Shown: piece after piece, positions 35,101 through 35,798 of the stretch | How the letters are laid out: each line of letters begins with the position of its first letter | Position numbering within the stretch: the stretch's first letter is position 1 | DNA from: Actinomycetes bacterium | GTDB taxonomy: Bacteria > Actinomycetota > Actinomycetes > Actinomycetales > Cellulomonadaceae | Reading direction: 5' to 3' | NCBI GenBank assembly: GCA_023432565.1 | Contig: JAEYUL010000106.1 | Location: 1-35,798 of the forward strand | DNA length: 35,798 nt | Program-made: the position numbers and the translations under genes | Notes under the pieces: model-generated | Database searches by the model: none | Seen by the model: only the letters and a program-made list of their open reading frames with translations | What the model was told of the DNA's origin: nothing

Positions 35101-35749
35101 CGTCTACAACGGCACGAAGCAGATCGAGGTCGGCTCGATCGACGCGGGCACGCTGACGGTCACGAAGGTGAAGCCGGGCGTGGTGGGCAAGCTCGCCGCG
35201 TCGAAGGTCACCACGGGCCAGAGCGCCAAGGTCACGGTCACCGTGACGGCGGCGGGCGTGAGCGCGCCGACCGGCAAGGTCACGGTCAAGGCCGGTGGCA
35301 AGTCGGTCTCGGCCACGCTGAAGGCCTCGCACGCGGGCAAGGTGACGGTGACGTTGCCGAAGCTCGCGGCAGGCAAGCACGCGGTCTCGGTGGTGTACGC
35401 GGGTGACGCGCTGGTCGCGTCGCGCACGGTCTCCGCCGGAACCCTCACGGTCACCAAGGTCACGCCGACCGTCAAGGCGACGCTCGTCCAGAAGAGCATC
35501 TCCTCGTCGGTCCAGGGCAAGGTGTCCGTCCAGGTCACCGCGGCGGGCATCACCGGGCCGACCGGCACGGTGACCGTCACGGTGAACGGCAAGAAGGTCA
35601 CCAAGACGCTCAAGTCCTCCGACAAGGGCCGAGTCGTCGTGACGCTGCCCAAGCTCGGCAAGGGCACGTACAAGGTGGCCGTCTCGTACGGCGGTGACGC
35701 CAAGGTCAGCTCCGGTAAGGCAGCGTCGACGACGCTCACCGTGAAGTGA
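29108..35749 (+). CDS. Large secreted MGH1-type glycoside hydrolase with discoidin-like and Ig-like domains
   Basis: A secreted protein of 2213 aa. The ATG at 29108 has GAGAGGA eight bases upstream and starts a signal peptide (basic RRR, hydrophobic 20-38, cleavage near ATAAGP). Residues about 45-870 hold a β-sandwich, then an (α/α)6-type catalytic region with segments YRWWGERYNTLD, PMHLQDTKWLRTPYLAYGQI, ESAYVWGDFNAAKELYEIAG and VELWPIDLGYDHFMVNN, typical of MGH1-like (GH63-related) hydrolases. Then follow a discoidin-like domain (about 880-1055), a PKD/cadherin-like domain (1060-1155), a second discoidin-like domain (1160-1320), Ig-like group-4 type (1320-1490, with VWRGEQPVLPTRVAV), group-2 type (1493-1580), an OmpL47-like region (1585-1760), further Ig-like parts, and three C-terminal repeats (1926-2213). 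No LPXTG, SLH or dockerin is seen. Substrate unknown; the binding modules suggest a complex polysaccharide. The catalytic acids cannot be assigned by eye. Confidence 0.85.
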   Translation: MPRSTRGSASRSATRRRLVAGSAAAAVVASSIVMLPTAATAAGPVLPGNESDIGLYTNGASHVMDIGDPTYNYESEVAALLEPGVPYTADSMHQSIFEKDLAAGQNDFYLDRVLGVRGAMGANVLQTRGRTLYMRGASNSNFNTMGFAGSAFAGGPNNLGNFYTITVPGQTVSEVNSQRFNAPSHMSDRYNIGTTGVSADLKKFITYDNVAVTTLDLKNPGTEDKTFTLRAASPIATGETDADDELIGTRNLTSGSNNGLVDTAWSKITVGLKASGFTVNGTALEREVTVPAGGNLELSVVGVLYTDDLPDSKASFYDFAAMDADEAFSTGVTEFHRRWAQDVPYIDVPSPAVEKAIVYRWWGERYNTLDANSSGYVYQYPVTIEGVNLYQNSIVLTQPMHLQDTKWLRTPYLAYGQILNMGELSGSSAFLDSPGHTSWNNHYSQYTGTAGLEAYKVHGGGAEIAERFAHYFKNDGIGQLEHYDGNGDNLIAYDTNYMPGNDSDAITFGFPKSNATAPGARTIERPESAYVWGDFNAAKELYEIAGADETLVTQMQEKADDIRDAILDRLWSEDMRMFLAGTSHGAVSAASSNGKANPLPEAARDLIPAKESNLYDVYAENLIPVEDADKYVDGFRFLNYGDNFPIFPFYTANQYDRAAYGIGGSNNFSNINFTVQFRGVRSALRHYDPDHKYVTPEYAARLLDWMAWSIYPNADLRVPNQAEYYSNWNATTKTYNRNNPNHIMLGNMNYIYIEDMGGIQPRSDDVVELWPIDLGYDHFMVNNLRYHGKDVTIVWDPDGTQYGLGAGYSLFIDGERQVSTDELGHFTYDPSTGTVDTIDDIEVTFLAAEGSELPAAVDTAIDDERVVKYLKTAGIDLTEDATNLAATATLSSSATQDGARPTSWRNFHTPGYSTSSMNYTPGAISTTERPVSLAAVNDGQTVNEPYWGNYGTGDTSGYIELDLGATKSFDNVKVWFVSDRQAGGYKEPVKYQIQVPDGDGGWQVVPDTFKSPKIVGPKFNEALFETVTADKLRVTFTNSPGFSTAISEIQVFDSGRDVPAVVNDPPTVTATRDTSKDGNLSTTLVATVTDDGIPDAGELTYGWTTVSKPEGAAVIFANAGALSTLVTGTVEGEYVFRFSAHDGELTTTRDVTVTLTPKEMVAEFGAIATVTTTGTASWEDHTKVNLPTTPTSSNPGTNQGWGTWGLPNSGLSTASAAAITYTWTSPVLLTSTDIYWYDDNGGTRVPRADTWAVEYTTDGETWQPVTLSEGSTYAAALVRNRYNHLDFEPVKAQALRVRIWGLQGSSAGGTGILRWRANGDTVDTVASPVIMRTPTGVVPTLPAELDVVYSAGERAKLAFAWQEITPEMVAETNVEPFVVYGTNSAYGLIAEAQIYVRPENSTGGISIQGAEQFAQTVWRGEQPVLPTRVAVSYNDGSRDNQAIGVEWDFDEEIVDTPGVYEIRGDLVLPDYVSAAGTVATTLTLTVKAPPSVESVAVVPASQRALAGSTVQLEADVTSISGASEEVTWTVAGAQSAGTTVSETGLLTIAADEAAAPLTVTATSVFDTSKSGSATVTVVTPPQVTATLPSGLVDGWNDEPFDVTLTTAADASVQYRLDGGQWTTYTWPVAIDEGQHTLIYRALWEGAVVPGSTQTLVVGVDVVGPTTTATTSPADGRGTVLEPVTVTFAATDEGVGVSHSQYRIAPALAWRNVPAEGLVIDEAGVSVVEYRSVDLFGNIGATGSVPVTIEAANDLARLVLTADKSAIAKGDPIGAHVEGFAHDGSSVGDLTADSVMTTDITTVWENGTSTFSRYRYALTATYTWTDSQDVVRSLTSNTVTVEVFDAQALLAAISGTPTVGETLTAVTLPDWPTTFQWLRDGSAIDGATGATYTVTADDAGSSLSVRVDVAAAEFSASKTSAPVEVAKIAPVLTAQLRSASVATTGTVTVDVTVDAAGITAPGGTVTVVAGNRSATGTVVAGVASIQLPAPAAGTHTVTVVYNGTKQIEVGSIDAGTLTVTKVKPGVVGKLAASKVTTGQSAKVTVTVTAAGVSAPTGKVTVKAGGKSVSATLKASHAGKVTVTLPKLAAGKHAVSVVYAGDALVASRTVSAGTLTVTKVTPTVKATLVQKSISSSVQGKVSVQVTAAGITGPTGTVTVTVNGKKVTKTLKSSDKGRVVVTLPKLGKGTYKVAVSYGGDAKVSSGKAASTTLTVK
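34883..35746. repeat. Three C-terminal Ig-like repeats, the last two Lys-rich
   Basis: The protein repeats start at residues about 1926, 2020 and 2117, each roughly 95 residues with the frame K-[IV]-x-P...TGTVTV...G.HTVTVVY...AGTLTVTK. Repeats 2 and 3 share TGKVTVKAGGK / TGTVTVTVNGKK and LPKLAAGKHAVSV / LPKLGKGTYKVAV. They are full of Lys, while repeat 1 has few. They match the Ig-like repeat (Big_3_5/Ig-like-repeat-protein) type. Confidence 0.8.
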
Positions 35750-35776
35750 CCCTGACACACCGATGAGTCGTGGGTG

Positions 35777-35798
35777 GGGCGGGCTGAAGAGCCCGTCC
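35777..35798 (+). terminator. Terminator of the glycosidase gene
   Basis: GGGCGGGCT (35777-35785) pairs with AGCCCGTCC (35790-35798), nine pairs including one G.T, around a GAAG tetraloop, 28 bp after the stop. The window ends here, so any following T-run is not visible. Confidence 0.75.

Noticed and set aside
29129..35758. A 2209-codon open frame on the - strand opposite the glycosidase
   Set aside because: It is the codon-aligned shadow of the + gene, with Arg/Val/Asp-rich sequence and no domain pattern. The + frame has a signal peptide, recognisable domains and a ribosome site.

Overview
The window is about 36 kb of very GC-rich DNA (mostly G/C at third codon positions) with actinobacterial gene families. 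The left edge has a DUF1998-type DEAD/DEAH helicase convergent with a TadE-like pilus/secretion-neighbourhood protein, an arrangement I know from Mycobacterium Rv3649/Rv3654c. A class III (oxygen-sensitive) ribonucleotide reductase and a very large secreted glycosidase suggest a facultatively anaerobic, polysaccharide-degrading member of the Micrococcales. Cellulomonas or a close relative is my best guess, by inference only.

Layout. (1) 1-2.7 kb: 3' part of the TadE-like gene (+) and the helicase (-). (2) 2.8-5.8 kb: a GNAT acetyltransferase (-) divergent from the 5-oxoprolinase genes pxpA-pxpB-pxpC (+). (3) 5.8-8.8 kb: an intergenic region with two NrdR-box-like sites, then nrdD-nrdG, ending at a strong hairpin. 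(4) 9.0-12.5 kb (-): DUF4956 membrane protein, VTC-type polyphosphate polymerase-domain protein and Cthe_2159-type lipoprotein, a compact operon of unclear function. (5) 12.6-14.8 kb (-): a SigE-family ECF sigma factor translationally coupled to a membrane protein with three repeated, cysteine-paired extracytoplasmic modules. (6) 15.3-17.6 kb (+): the membrane pyrophosphatase hppA with the K+-independent signature, followed by a near-perfect terminator. (7) 17.8-21.1 kb (+): ThuA-like protein, exported esterase, class I methyltransferase. (8) 21.2-27.8 kb (+): a five-gene MacAB-type cluster (periplasmic adaptor, ATPase, permease, duplicated-domain lipoprotein, and a 760-aa adaptor-like protein whose hairpin carries an Ig-like insert). 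(9) 27.9-28.8 kb: proC. (10) 29.1-35.7 kb: a 2213-aa secreted MGH1-type glycosidase with discoidin-like, Ig-like and Lys-rich C-terminal repeats, closed by a terminator at the window edge.

How the genes work together. pxpABC recycles 5-oxoproline to glutamate. nrdDG makes dNTPs without oxygen. The VTC/DUF4956/Cthe_2159 operon and the MacAB-type cluster both export proteins with Gly/Pro-rich tails and may belong to one cell-envelope function; this is inference. The least understood parts are that pair of loci, the sigma-coupled triple-module protein and the Ig-inserted adaptor. No phage, insertion sequence, CRISPR array, tRNA or rRNA was recognised.
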